Positions 10,746-19,340 of a stretch of DNA of 64,000 bases are shown piece after piece. A program made the position numbers and the translations under genes. A model generated the notes under the pieces. It did no database searches, was not told the DNA's origin, and saw nothing but the letters and a program-made list of their open reading frames with translations. The stretch lies in NCBI RefSeq assembly GCF_014196595.1, contig NZ_JACIEA010000001.1:1358546-1422545 (forward strand), read 5' to 3'. The DNA comes from Sphingorhabdus rigui (GTDB taxonomy: Bacteria > Pseudomonadota > Alphaproteobacteria > Sphingomonadales > Sphingomonadaceae). Position 1 is the first letter of the stretch; every line of letters starts with the position of its first letter.

Positions 10746-11707
10746 ACGCCAAAACAGCCTCTACCCCGCAAACAATATTGATTGTGACGGGCGTTTCTGG
10801 CGCAGGCAAGACTACCGTTTTGAAGGCGCTTGAAGATTTAGGCTGGGAAGCCGTCGACAATTTCCCAATCCGCCTTGCCAGCCAGTTACTTGAAATACCC
10901 GTCACCGGTCGTCAGGCGAGCCCCGATATCCCGATAGCCCTTGGCTTTGACAGCCGAACCCGGGGTTTTGACGCCGAAACGCTCATTCAACAGATCAAAC
11001 AGCTACAGAACCAGCCCAACCTGACCATCAGAACGCTGTTTCTAGACTGCGCAGGCGTTGAAATTGAACGCCGTTACGCAGAGACGCGTCGCCGTCACCC
11101 CGCGGCACCTGACCGCCCTGCCATGGACGGCATCGCGATTGAACGCGCGTTGATGGATCCATTTCGTCAGTGGGCGGAAACGGTCATCGATACCAGCAAG
11201 CTGTCTGCACATGACCTGCAACAGGCGATCCGCGAGCAGTATAACAACGAAACATCGCCACATTCGGTCATTACGATAACCAGCTTTGGCTATTCGCGGG
11301 GCATTCCCCACAATGCCGATCTGGTTTTTGACCTACGCTTCCTGCGCAATCCGCATTGGGACAATATACTTCGGCCGCTTACGGGGCTGGATGAAGGTGT
11401 ATCGCATTATGTCGAAGCTGACCCGGCATATCACGCGGCGATGGAAAAGATACGCGACCTGCTCCGCTATCTTTTGCCGCTCTATGACGCGCAAGGTAAG
11501 GCCTATGTAAATATCGCCTTTGGCTGCACCGGCGGGCGTCACAGGTCCGTCCATGTTGCCGAACAATTCGGGCGTTGGTTGCGTGAAGATGGCTTTGACC
11601 CCGCGGTTAACCATCGCAACCTGACATCAAGACCGATTGACGCAATTGAAGAGCCTGCTAACGGCGCAAATAAGAATAGCGCACCACAGGGTAACGACAT
11701 CACATGA
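10742..11707 (+). CDS. rapZ: RNase adapter / nucleotide-binding protein RapZ
   Basis: A RapZ (YvcJ/YhbJ) family protein of 321 residues. The N-terminal P-loop domain has GVSGAGKTT at about 17-25. A SFGYSRGIPHNADLVFDLRFL block follows in the middle, and the conserved C-terminal FGCTGGRHRSVHVAE region is present. In Escherichia coli RapZ delivers the sRNA GlmZ to RNase E; in alphaproteobacteria the role is less clear, but the gene is regularly placed in the hprK-EIIA-HPr operon. The start is GTG, overlapping the hprK stop by 4 nt. The C-terminus overlaps the EIIA start by 4 nt. Confidence 0.94.
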   Translation: MNAKTASTPQTILIVTGVSGAGKTTVLKALEDLGWEAVDNFPIRLASQLLEIPVTGRQASPDIPIALGFDSRTRGFDAETLIQQIKQLQNQPNLTIRTLFLDCAGVEIERRYAETRRRHPAAPDRPAMDGIAIERALMDPFRQWAETVIDTSKLSAHDLQQAIREQYNNETSPHSVITITSFGYSRGIPHNADLVFDLRFLRNPHWDNILRPLTGLDEGVSHYVEADPAYHAAMEKIRDLLRYLLPLYDAQGKAYVNIAFGCTGGRHRSVHVAEQFGRWLREDGFDPAVNHRNLTSRPIDAIEEPANGANKNSAPQGNDIT

Positions 11708-12108
11708 TCGGTTTGATTTTAGTCACACATGGCAAGCTTGCGGACGAATTTCTCGTCGCGTTCGAACATGTTGTTGGCCCCCAAAAAGACATCGCCACCA
11801 TTTGCATTGGTCCGCATGATGACATGGAGGCCCGCCGCAATGAAATAGCTGCGGCCATTAAACAGGTTGATTCAGGCAAAGGCGCGATAATTCTGTCCGA
11901 TCTTTTTGGCGGAACGCCCTCCAATCTGGCCATCTCGCTGCTGGAAACTGGCCGGGTCGAAGTCATCGCTGGCGTAAACCTGCCCATGCTGATCCGTCTC
12001 GACAGCGCCCGCAAAAACCTGGATGTAAAAGAGGCTGTCGCTGCTGCACGTGAAGCGGGCCGGAAATATATCAGCGTGGCGTCCGAAGTGCTTGAGGCAT
12101 CAAAATGA
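11704..12108 (+). CDS. PTS EIIA component, mannose type
   Basis: A 134-residue EIIA of the Man (fructose/mannose) superfamily. The phosphorylated His9 lies in LILVTHGKLADEF and the family DLFGGTPSN motif is at about 68-76. No sugar-transporting EIIB or EIIC gene is nearby, so it is most likely a regulatory phosphotransfer protein that receives phosphate from HPr and controls other proteins, as proposed for alphaproteobacterial systems. It overlaps rapZ and ptsH by ATGA junctions, which implies fixed stoichiometry within the operon. Confidence 0.93.
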   Translation: MIGLILVTHGKLADEFLVAFEHVVGPQKDIATICIGPHDDMEARRNEIAAAIKQVDSGKGAIILSDLFGGTPSNLAISLLETGRVEVIAGVNLPMLIRLDSARKNLDVKEAVAAAREAGRKYISVASEVLEASK

Positions 12109-12383
12109 CCCGCCTCAGCCGGTCTGCCACAATCGTGAATGTGAAAGGGCTGCATGCCCGCGCCAGTGCAAAATTTGTCACCTTTGTCAGCCGGTTGCCC
12201 GAGGGCATTAAAGTTGAAGTTGAAAAAGACGGTCAGCTCGTCACGGGCACATCCATCATGGGTCTGATGATGCTCGGCGCGGCAAAGGGTAGTGAAATTA
12301 CCATTCACGTCGAAGGCGACCAGGCAGAGCCCGCCATTGAAAAGCTCATCGGGCTGGTTGTTGACGGCTTTGGCGAAGACTGA
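12105..12383 (+). CDS. ptsH: Phosphocarrier protein HPr
   Basis: A 92-residue HPr. His17 in the NVKGLHARAS motif is the site phosphorylated by enzyme I, and Ser50 in TGTSIMGLMML is the equivalent of the regulatory Ser46 modified by HprK. Both residues are present, so the protein can integrate enzyme I and HprK inputs. Enzyme I is not in this window. It overlaps EIIA by 4 nt upstream and the methyltransferase gene by 1 nt (TGATG) downstream. Confidence 0.95.
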   Translation: MTRLSRSATIVNVKGLHARASAKFVTFVSRLPEGIKVEVEKDGQLVTGTSIMGLMMLGAAKGSEITIHVEGDQAEPAIEKLIGLVVDGFGED

Positions 12384-13195
12384 TGCGCCGTGAGATTACC
12401 GGATTTTCGAATCCGCTTCTGAAGGAAATCCGCGGACTGCGCGAAAAGAAATTGCGGAAACGTGCCGGGCTATTTCTTGCCGAGGGCCTCCGCATCATGA
12501 CAGAAGCGCGCGAAGCGGGTTTCCTCCCCGAAATGCTGTTCCGGGTCAAAGACCGGCCCGTTCATGCGCTGGAAATCGCGCTTGAAGACGAGGTGCTACG
12601 CAATGGCGGGGACGTCATTGAAACCAGCGCCGAAATCATGGCAAAATTGTCCGGCAAAGATAACGCACAGGCAGTCGTCGGTGTCTATCGTGACCATGGT
12701 ACCGCGCTTGCCGATATAGATCGCGCGACCGCGCCGATCTGGCTCGTGGCGCAAGCGATGCGCGACCCGGGCAATTTGGGGACAATGTTGCGAACCGGTG
12801 ATGCTGTGGGCGCCGGCGGGCTTATCCTCATTGATGACTGCACCGACCCGTTTTCAGTTGAGGCTGTCCGCGCGAGCATGGGCGCGATTTTCACGCAAAA
12901 GATCGTTCAGTGCCGATGGGACGAGTTTATCACTTGGTTACGCGCGGGCGATGGCCAGCTGGTCGGAACGAGCCTGCAAACCGACACGGATTATCAGGCT
13001 GCGCACTACAATAGCCCTTGCTTCATCCTCACAGGCAATGAAGCGCAGGGTCTGCCCGACGATTATGAAGGTCAGTGCGACCTGCTCGTCAAAATGCCGA
13101 TGCAGGGCAAGGCAGACAGCTTAAACGCCGCGGTGGCCACGGCGGTCATGGCGTATGAAGTGCTGAACCAGTTTCGCCGTCCAGCGCGCGGCTGA
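12383..13195 (+). CDS. TrmH/SpoU family RNA 2'-O-methyltransferase
   Basis: A SPOUT-class methyltransferase of 270 residues. The N-terminal substrate-binding part (about 5-95) begins ITGFSNPLLKEIRGLREKK. The C-terminal knotted domain carries the three SpoU motifs: AMRDPGNLGTMLRTGDAVGA, ILTGNEAQGLPD and MPMQGKADSLNAAVA. It modifies rRNA or tRNA ribose; the exact target cannot be read from the sequence. It is the last gene of the chvI operon by a TGATG overlap with ptsH, so it may be cotranscribed with a regulatory operon it has no obvious functional tie to. Confidence 0.9.
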   Translation: MRREITGFSNPLLKEIRGLREKKLRKRAGLFLAEGLRIMTEAREAGFLPEMLFRVKDRPVHALEIALEDEVLRNGGDVIETSAEIMAKLSGKDNAQAVVGVYRDHGTALADIDRATAPIWLVAQAMRDPGNLGTMLRTGDAVGAGGLILIDDCTDPFSVEAVRASMGAIFTQKIVQCRWDEFITWLRAGDGQLVGTSLQTDTDYQAAHYNSPCFILTGNEAQGLPDDYEGQCDLLVKMPMQGKADSLNAAVATAVMAYEVLNQFRRPARG

Positions 13196-13210
13196 GGCCC
13201 ACCAGAGCTA

Positions 13211-14554
13211 TTACTCCGCCGCTTCGCATCCGTCGGCGATTTGCCCGTTGCCTTCGTCATCGCCATAACGGGGCAGCGCCTCAACCGACGGGATATCTTC
13301 CAATTCGCGCTTGCCGGTTTCGATATTGAGATCCGCAAACTTCCGACCCGTCGACATGACATTACGTTCAAAGCTGCCCACGAATTTATTGTAGTTATTC
13401 ACCGCCGAGGACAGGCCACTGCCCACCGATTTCAGATGCTGCGCGGCCACGGCAATGCGGTCATACAATTCCTTGCCAAGTGCGCCAATCTGCTTGGCTT
13501 CGCGCGCGAGGCCCTCTTGCCGCCACACGCTGGCAACGGTCCGCGCAATCGCAACCAGATTGGTCGGCGTGGCCAACAACACCTTCTTATCAAAGGCAAA
13601 GTCCCACAATTGCGGTTCATGCTCAAGCGCAGCCGCCAGAAAATGTTCGCCCGGGACAAACATAATCACATAATCGGGCGCGTCCTCAAACTGGTCCCAA
13701 TAGGCTTTGCGCGACAGGCCATCGATATGGTTCTTCATCGACTGTGTGTGCCGCGTCATGGCGACTGCGCGGACGTCGTCATCCACGGAGGCAAAAGCGT
13801 CTTGATAATCGTTCAAAGACACCTTGGCATCGATAACCAACGTCCGACCGCCCGGGACATGAATGATCGCGTCAGGCCGCAAGCGAAGGCCATCACCTGC
13901 ATCAATGCTGGTTTCCAGGTCAAAATCGACATGTTCGGATAAGCCGCAGCTTTCCAAAACATTCTTCAGCTGCTGCTCGCCCCAGCGGCCCCGCGCCTTT
14001 GGCGCATTGCGCAATGAGTTCATCAGGCCAGAGGCAACGTTGGAAACACGCTCCTGCCCAAGCCGCATTTCGCCAATCAGGCCCTTCAGATCGCCATATG
14101 CTTCCGTGCGGTCTTTCTCGATTTTGCCAACTTGCTCTTCATACGCTTTCAGCTTGTCGCCAACGGGCCCCAAAAGCTGTTTCAGCCGCTCTTCATTCTT
14201 TTCACCGGCCTGATGAAAGCGTTCATCGGCGCGTTGAAGAAACGCCGCTTGCGCTTCGCCCAACAGTTTTTGCCCAATCTCGCCAAACTGCGCCGACAAG
14301 GTTTCTTTGGCCTGAGCCAGCGCAGCGATCTGTTCTTCAAAGCCGCGTTCACGCTCTTCTAGGCTGGTTTCAAGGCGCGCTAGACGGTCTTTTGCACTGT
14401 CGCGTTCAACCACGACCTGATCGAGCATGGAACGCAGTTGCGCGGTGGTCTCCTGCCCTGCCCGGCTTTCACGCCCGCCTGCAAACCAGCCGAGCACAAG
14501 CCCGACCAGCAAAGCAAGCACAACAATGACGATGACGACTAACGGCTCCAACAC
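13211..14554 (-). CDS. rmuC: DNA recombination protein RmuC
   Basis: An RmuC family protein of 447 residues. An N-terminal membrane anchor (about 3-24, ending in the GWFAGGRESR turn) is followed by a long coiled coil (about 35-165). The conserved nuclease-like core contains RGRWGEQQLKNVLE, LVIDAKVSLNDY and FVPGEHFLAAAL. RmuC limits DNA inversion at short inverted repeats and is related to PD-(D/E)XK nucleases. It is convergent with the methyltransferase gene and on the same strand as pssA-psd, but 51 nt apart. Confidence 0.92.
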   Translation of the reverse strand: MLEPLVVIVIVVLALLVGLVLGWFAGGRESRAGQETTAQLRSMLDQVVVERDSAKDRLARLETSLEERERGFEEQIAALAQAKETLSAQFGEIGQKLLGEAQAAFLQRADERFHQAGEKNEERLKQLLGPVGDKLKAYEEQVGKIEKDRTEAYGDLKGLIGEMRLGQERVSNVASGLMNSLRNAPKARGRWGEQQLKNVLESCGLSEHVDFDLETSIDAGDGLRLRPDAIIHVPGGRTLVIDAKVSLNDYQDAFASVDDDVRAVAMTRHTQSMKNHIDGLSRKAYWDQFEDAPDYVIMFVPGEHFLAAALEHEPQLWDFAFDKKVLLATPTNLVAIARTVASVWRQEGLAREAKQIGALGKELYDRIAVAAQHLKSVGSGLSSAVNNYNKFVGSFERNVMSTGRKFADLNIETGKRELEDIPSVEALPRYGDDEGNGQIADGCEAAE

Positions 14555-14605
14555 AGCACTCCATATATAGAACGAATGCGGAACATAGCCTATGGTAGGC
14601 TTAGG

Positions 14606-15373
14606 TCAAGCGGCTTCGGTTTGCACCCGCCGTGCCTTTTTTACGCGCGCATAGCTTATGGCGCTAAACGGCAGCAGCGCTGCATAAACTATTGTCGCCC
14701 CGATCATCGCAACCCAAGGGGCAGCAACCAAGGTCGCGGTAAACAAACCAACAGTGGCGAGTGCCATAAAGCGCAGGCTGCGGCGGACCTTAATCGACGA
14801 CCAGCTGTAGGTGGCCACGTTAGAAACCATCAAGACCGCGCACAGGAGCAACCACGGCCCCAGAAAGCGATAGTCACGTACCCATTCCGCACCGGTTTCG
14901 AACCAAATCATCATTGGCAGCAAGGCCAGCGCCGCGCCAGGCGGCGATGGGACGCCGGTGTTAAATCCCGCCAATTTATGCGGCTGGTTTTCGGTATCGA
15001 TACGGGCATTGAAACGCGCAAGTCGCAGCGCAGCGCACAATACGAAGAATACTGAAATGGTCCAGCCGAAGCGGGGCATATCCTGCAGCACCCACATGTA
15101 CATGACCAATGCCGGGGTCGCGCCGAAAGCAATTACATCCGACAGCGAATCCAATTCCGCGCCAAAGCGGCTTTCGCCTTTCAACATCCGCGCGACGCGG
15201 CCATCCATGACGTCAAGCACGCCTGCAATAACCATCGCGGCGACAGCATTTTCCCAGCGGCCCTGCATCGCAAACCATGCCCCCGAGAGGCCAGTGCACA
15301 AAGCAAGCGCGGTGATCGCATTTGGTGCGAGCGCCCGTAACGGAATGCCGGGGCGGGAGGAAAAATCGTTCAT
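14606..15373 (-). CDS. pssA: CDP-diacylglycerol-serine O-phosphatidyltransferase
   Basis: PssA makes phosphatidylserine from CDP-diacylglycerol and serine at the inner membrane. The CDP-alcohol phosphotransferase signature is intact: DVMDGRVARMLKGESRFGAE followed by LDSLSD, giving the DGxxAR-x8-GxxxD-xxxD pattern. Six or more hydrophobic helices cover the 255 residues. The start overlaps the psd stop as TAATG, so phosphatidylserine synthesis and decarboxylation are made from one coupled mRNA. Confidence 0.95.
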   Translation of the reverse strand: MNDFSSRPGIPLRALAPNAITALALCTGLSGAWFAMQGRWENAVAAMVIAGVLDVMDGRVARMLKGESRFGAELDSLSDVIAFGATPALVMYMWVLQDMPRFGWTISVFFVLCAALRLARFNARIDTENQPHKLAGFNTGVPSPPGAALALLPMMIWFETGAEWVRDYRFLGPWLLLCAVLMVSNVATYSWSSIKVRRSLRFMALATVGLFTATLVAAPWVAMIGATIVYAALLPFSAISYARVKKARRVQTEAA

Positions 15374-16107
15374 TAGTGTGCGACGGCAATCAAATCTTGG
15401 TCAACACCCAAGTCGGCGATGACCGTTTCGCCCGCAACGCAACGCTGCCCTTTAATGACGCGCGACGATGTTCCATGCGGTAAATATACATCCACGCGGC
15501 TGCCAAAGCGGATAAGGCCAATACGTTGGCCATTGGCAACGCTGTCGCCTTCTTTCACAAAAGCGACGATACGACGGGCGACAAGACCAGCGATTTGCGT
15601 AAAGCCGATACGCACGCCGTCACTGCGTTCCACGAGGAAATGCTGACGTTCGTTTTCTTCGCTCGCTTTATCCAGGTCAGCGTTCAAAAACTTACCGGCG
15701 ATATACACCACGCGTTTGATCGTGCCGCGGATAGGCGTCCGGTTGATATGGACGTCAAAAACGCTCATAAAGATCGAGACCCGGGTCATTGGCTCATCAC
15801 CAAGCCCGTCTGGTCCCCGCAATTCTACCGGTGGCAGAACTTGCTCAATCAAGGTGACAAGGCCATCTGCTGGCGAAACCACAAAGCGGTCGTCTATGGG
15901 TGTCGCACGGACTGGATCGCGAAAGAAAGCGAGTGTCCATATAGTCACGGCGCCCATGGGCCACGCGAGCGTCTCCCACGCCATAAATGCAAAAAACAGG
16001 GTGATACCCGCTGCGATCAGGCCAAATTTACGGCCTTCAGGGTGAACAGGTGGAAACGACCATTTCGCGACCCCGGTGCCCCGGTTTGTCAGTTCTTGTC
16101 TACTCAT
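15373..16107 (-). CDS. psd: Phosphatidylserine decarboxylase proenzyme
   Basis: A short PSD-A type (archaeal/alphaproteobacterial) proenzyme of 244 residues that makes phosphatidylethanolamine. The autocatalytic cleavage site is Gly202-Ser203 in [12 protein letters not shown], where Ser203 becomes the pyruvoyl group. [13 protein letters not shown] contains a conserved His. Two hydrophobic segments (about 28-62) anchor it to the inner membrane. It is the first gene of the psd-pssA pair and is divergent from icd. Confidence 0.95.
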   Translation of the reverse strand: MSRQELTNRGTGVAKWSFPPVHPEGRKFGLIAAGITLFFAFMAWETLAWPMGAVTIWTLAFFRDPVRATPIDDRFVVSPADGLVTLIEQVLPPVELRGPDGLGDEPMTRVSIFMSVFDVHINRTPIRGTIKRVVYIAGKFLNADLDKASEENERQHFLVERSDGVRIGFTQIAGLVARRIVAFVKEGDSVANGQRIGLIRFGSRVDVYLPHGTSSRVIKGQRCVAGETVIADLGVDQDLIAVAH

Positions 16108-16258
16108 AGACTTTAGCTAGGGGATGACGGTGCATATGACAACCTTTGATGCCGTTTCCGGCAATTTCCGACAATTGCGCTAGCCAGTTGAACATATGGC
16201 AGACTTTGCTATGGCACCGGTCAATATCAAATCTCCCCAACGGAAAGAGCTTTCTGAC

Positions 16259-17479
16259 ATGGCAAAAATTAAGGTCAAAAACCCGGTTGTAGAACTCGAT
16301 GGCGACGAAATGACACGCATCATCTGGGAATGGATCAGGGAACGCCTCATCCTGCCATATCTCGATATTGACCTGAAATATTATGACCTTGGCATGGAAT
16401 ATCGCGACAAGACCAATGACAAGGTCACTGTTGATTCCGCAAACGCAATCCGCGAATTCGGTGTCGGTGTAAAATGCGCGACGATCACACCAGATGAAGC
16501 GCGCGTCGAAGAGTTCGGCCTTCAGAAAATGTGGAAGTCGCCAAACGGCACCATCCGCAATATTTTGGGCGGCGTTGTTTTCCGTGAACCCATCGTCATC
16601 GAAAATGTCCCGCGCCTGATTCCAGGTTGGACGGACCCTATCGTGATCGGCCGCCATGCATTTGGTGACCAGTATCGCGCGACCGATTTCCTCGTTCCTG
16701 GCCCCGGCACATTGCGTCTGGTTTGGGACGGCGACGATGGCCGGACGATTGACGAGGAAGTTTTCCGTTATCCATCACCGGGCGTTGCCCTTGCGATGTA
16801 CAATCTCGACGATTCGATTCGTGACTTTGCCCGCGCTTCGCTGAACTATGGCGTCACTCGCGAATGGCCCGTGTATCTGTCAACCAAGAACACCATCCTG
16901 AAATATTATGACGGTCGCTTTAAGGACCTGTTCCAAGAAGTGTACGAAGCCGAATTTGCCGACAAGTTCAAAGAACTCGGCATTGTGTACGAGCATCGCT
17001 TGATCGATGACATGGTCGCGTCCGCGCTGAAGTGGTCGGGCAAGTTCATCTGGGCGTGCAAAAACTATGATGGTGATGTGCAGTCTGACCAAGTCGCACA
17101 AGGATTTGGTTCGCTTGGATTGATGACGTCGATTCTGATGACACCAGATGGCAAGACCGTTGAAGCCGAAGCCGCACATGGCACCGTAACGCGCCATTTC
17201 CGTCAGCATCAGCAGGGCAAGGCAACATCGACCAACCCGATTGCGTCGATTTTTGCATGGACCGGCGGACTGAAATTCCGTGGCAAATTTGACGAAACAC
17301 CTGAAGTGACGCGCTTTGCAGAAACGCTTGAAGAAGTGTGCATCCAAACGGTTGAAGACGGCCACATGACAAAGGATCTCGCGATCCTCATTGGCCCAGA
17401 CCAGGCATGGATGACGACCGAGCAGTTCTTTGAACAGGTTCGCGCCAACCTCGAAGCCAAAATGGGTAGCTGGCAGTAA
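16259..17479 (+). CDS. icd: NADP-dependent isocitrate dehydrogenase
   Basis: A TCA-cycle enzyme that converts isocitrate to 2-oxoglutarate and NADPH. It is the dimeric eukaryote-like type of 406 residues used by alphaproteobacteria, with [12 protein letters not shown] near the N-terminus, [13 protein letters not shown] (substrate Ser/Asn), [14 protein letters not shown] and [16 protein letters not shown] with [12 protein letters not shown] (NADP site). I chose the ATG at 16259 because [20 protein letters not shown] is the family N-terminus and GGAAAGAG lies upstream; an in-frame ATG at 16196 would add 21 residues. A strong terminator follows the gene. Confidence 0.96.
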   Translation: MAKIKVKNPVVELDGDEMTRIIWEWIRERLILPYLDIDLKYYDLGMEYRDKTNDKVTVDSANAIREFGVGVKCATITPDEARVEEFGLQKMWKSPNGTIRNILGGVVFREPIVIENVPRLIPGWTDPIVIGRHAFGDQYRATDFLVPGPGTLRLVWDGDDGRTIDEEVFRYPSPGVALAMYNLDDSIRDFARASLNYGVTREWPVYLSTKNTILKYYDGRFKDLFQEVYEAEFADKFKELGIVYEHRLIDDMVASALKWSGKFIWACKNYDGDVQSDQVAQGFGSLGLMTSILMTPDGKTVEAEAAHGTVTRHFRQHQQGKATSTNPIASIFAWTGGLKFRGKFDETPEVTRFAETLEEVCIQTVEDGHMTKDLAILIGPDQAWMTTEQFFEQVRANLEAKMGSWQ

Positions 17480-17500
17480 CAGCAAACTGATGAGTACAAC

Positions 17501-17531
17501 AAAGCGCGGGGGGCGACCTCCGCGCTTTTTT
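17501..17531 (+). terminator. Rho-independent terminator of icd
   Basis: The stem AAGCGCGG/CCGCGCTT is followed by a run of T residues, 22 nt after the icd stop codon. Confidence 0.93.
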
Positions 17532-17579
17532 ATTGTCCGGTCCTTCCCTTTTCATACGGCATTGGCGTAGAAGGTGGGC

Positions 17580-19340
17580 ATGGCAGGCGAACTACACGGT
17601 GAAAGCATCAGCGATCTGCTCGTCATTCTGGGCGCAGCTGGCATCGTCATCCCGGCCTTCGCCCGTTTTCGCATCACGCCTATTATCGGTTTCATCTTGG
17701 TGGGAATATTGGTCGGCCCCATGGGCCTCGGCACTTTGGTCGAACGTTATCCATTGCTTGAATGGGTCACCATCACCAATCCCGAGGCTATTGGACCCAT
17801 TGGCGAATATGGCATTATCTTATTGCTATTCACCATTGGGCTTGAACTGTCCTTTCGGCGATTGTGGAAGATGCGGCGTCTGGTTTTTGGCGTCGGCGCA
17901 GCGCAATTGTTCGGTGCGGGGCTCATCATTGCCGCGGGTCTTTTGCTTTTTGGATATAACCTGACGGCGGCGATTGGCATCGGCGTTGCGCTGGCGCTTT
18001 CATCGACTGCGCTTGTGCTGCCCATATCAGGCACGCATTCCGCCGTTGGCAAATCGGCCCTTGCGATGCTGCTTTTCGAAGATCTTGCCATCGTCCCGAT
18101 CATCTTCGTCCTGGGCGCACTGGCACCACAAGCGGGTTCGGATTCGTGGGAGGGCATGGTTACTGTGCTCTGGCAGGGCACATTGGTGATCGTCGGTATG
18201 CTTGTGCTTGGCCGTTTCTTCCTGCCCCGCCTGTTCGGACAGGCCGCGCGCACCAAAAGCCCGGAACTATTTGTGTCGGTCAGCCTGTTGGTGGTGATCG
18301 TGGCCAGTCTCGCGACCGGCGCGGTTGGCCTTTCGCCCATCGTCGGCGCAATGATCGCTGGCCTGTTAATCGCCGAGACGGACTATCATACCGAAGTCGC
18401 CGTCATGACCGCGCCGTTCAAGGGGCTGGCGCTGGGTGTGTTTCTAATCAGCATCGGCATGCAAGTTGATCTGCGCTTTGTCGCGGCCAATTGGGCGGCG
18501 TTGGTCGGTGCAGTTGCCAGTGTCGTTCTGATAAAGGCGGCGGTTACCGCGGGCCTGCTGAAATTGAACGGCGCACGCACGGGAACCGCGACCGAGACAG
18601 GCGTTCTTATGGGAAGCCCATCCGAAACCACCCTCATTGTGTTAGGCGCAGCCGGCGCGGCGCAGATCATTGACGCCGCGACCATCAATTTCTGGCAAGT
18701 CGCAACGGCGATTGGGTTGACCATCACACCGATATTGGCGCGTATCGGTCACGATATGGCACGGCGACTTGAACTGCGCGAAAGCGATGACGAAGTGCAT
18801 GAACAAGACCCGACGCAGGAACCGCGCACGGTCGTTATCGGCTTTGGCCGGGTCGGTCATTTGGTGGCCGACATGCTCACGATGCATGGGCAGCCTTATG
18901 TTGCGGTTGAATCCAATGTGGATGCGGTCACAGCCGCGCGGCGCGGCGGGTATAAAGTTATCTTTGGGGACATCTCACGGCCCGAAACATTGGACAAGTT
19001 AAGCCTTGGCCACGCAAAGGCGCTTATCCTGACCATGGATCAACCGGTGCTCGCCGAACATATCGTCAAGCGCGTCCGTCAATGGTTGCCCGACATCACT
19101 ATCGTCGCGCGTGCACGCGATGCAGACCATGCCGCACGCCTGTATCAGGCCGGCGCAACCGATGCCGTTCCAGAAACGCTGGAAAGCTCGCTACAGCTAT
19201 CGGAAGCCGTGCTCGTCGACCTCGGCGTCGCCATGGGCCCCGTGATCGCATCGATCCACGAAAAACGCGACGAATTCCGGCGGCAGATTAAAGAAGCCGG
19301 CGGCCTCGACGAGGCCCCCAAGCTCAAGCTTACCTCTTAA
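17580..19340 (+). CDS. CPA2 family monovalent cation:proton antiporter with TrkA-N domain
   Basis: A Kef/YbaL-like membrane antiporter of 586 residues. About twelve hydrophobic helices span residues 10-390, with the cation-binding [13 protein letters not shown] helix at about 158-170. A cytoplasmic RCK/TrkA-N domain (about 410-525) has the nucleotide-binding [13 protein letters not shown] motif. The ATG at 17580 has AGAAGG 5-6 nt upstream, whereas the in-frame GTG at 17574 would sit inside that site. The family exports K+ (or Na+) in exchange for H+; ion choice is not decidable here. Its TAA stop shares two bases with the convergent alaS stop. Confidence 0.92.
   Translation: MAGELHGESISDLLVILGAAGIVIPAFARFRITPIIGFILVGILVGPMGLGTLVERYPLLEWVTITNPEAIGPIGEYGIILLLFTIGLELSFRRLWKMRRLVFGVGAAQLFGAGLIIAAGLLLFGYNLTAAIGIGVALALSSTALVLPISGTHSAVGKSALAMLLFEDLAIVPIIFVLGALAPQAGSDSWEGMVTVLWQGTLVIVGMLVLGRFFLPRLFGQAARTKSPELFVSVSLLVVIVASLATGAVGLSPIVGAMIAGLLIAETDYHTEVAVMTAPFKGLALGVFLISIGMQVDLRFVAANWAALVGAVASVVLIKAAVTAGLLKLNGARTGTATETGVLMGSPSETTLIVLGAAGAAQIIDAATINFWQVATAIGLTITPILARIGHDMARRLELRESDDEVHEQDPTQEPRTVVIGFGRVGHLVADMLTMHGQPYVAVESNVDAVTAARRGGYKVIFGDISRPETLDKLSLGHAKALILTMDQPVLAEHIVKRVRQWLPDITIVARARDADHAARLYQAGATDAVPETLESSLQLSEAVLVDLGVAMGPVIASIHEKRDEFRRQIKEAGGLDEAPKLKLTS

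Noticed and set aside
16196-16258. Upstream in-frame start of icd
   Set aside because: The isocitrate dehydrogenase N-terminus and a ribosome binding site point to 16259.
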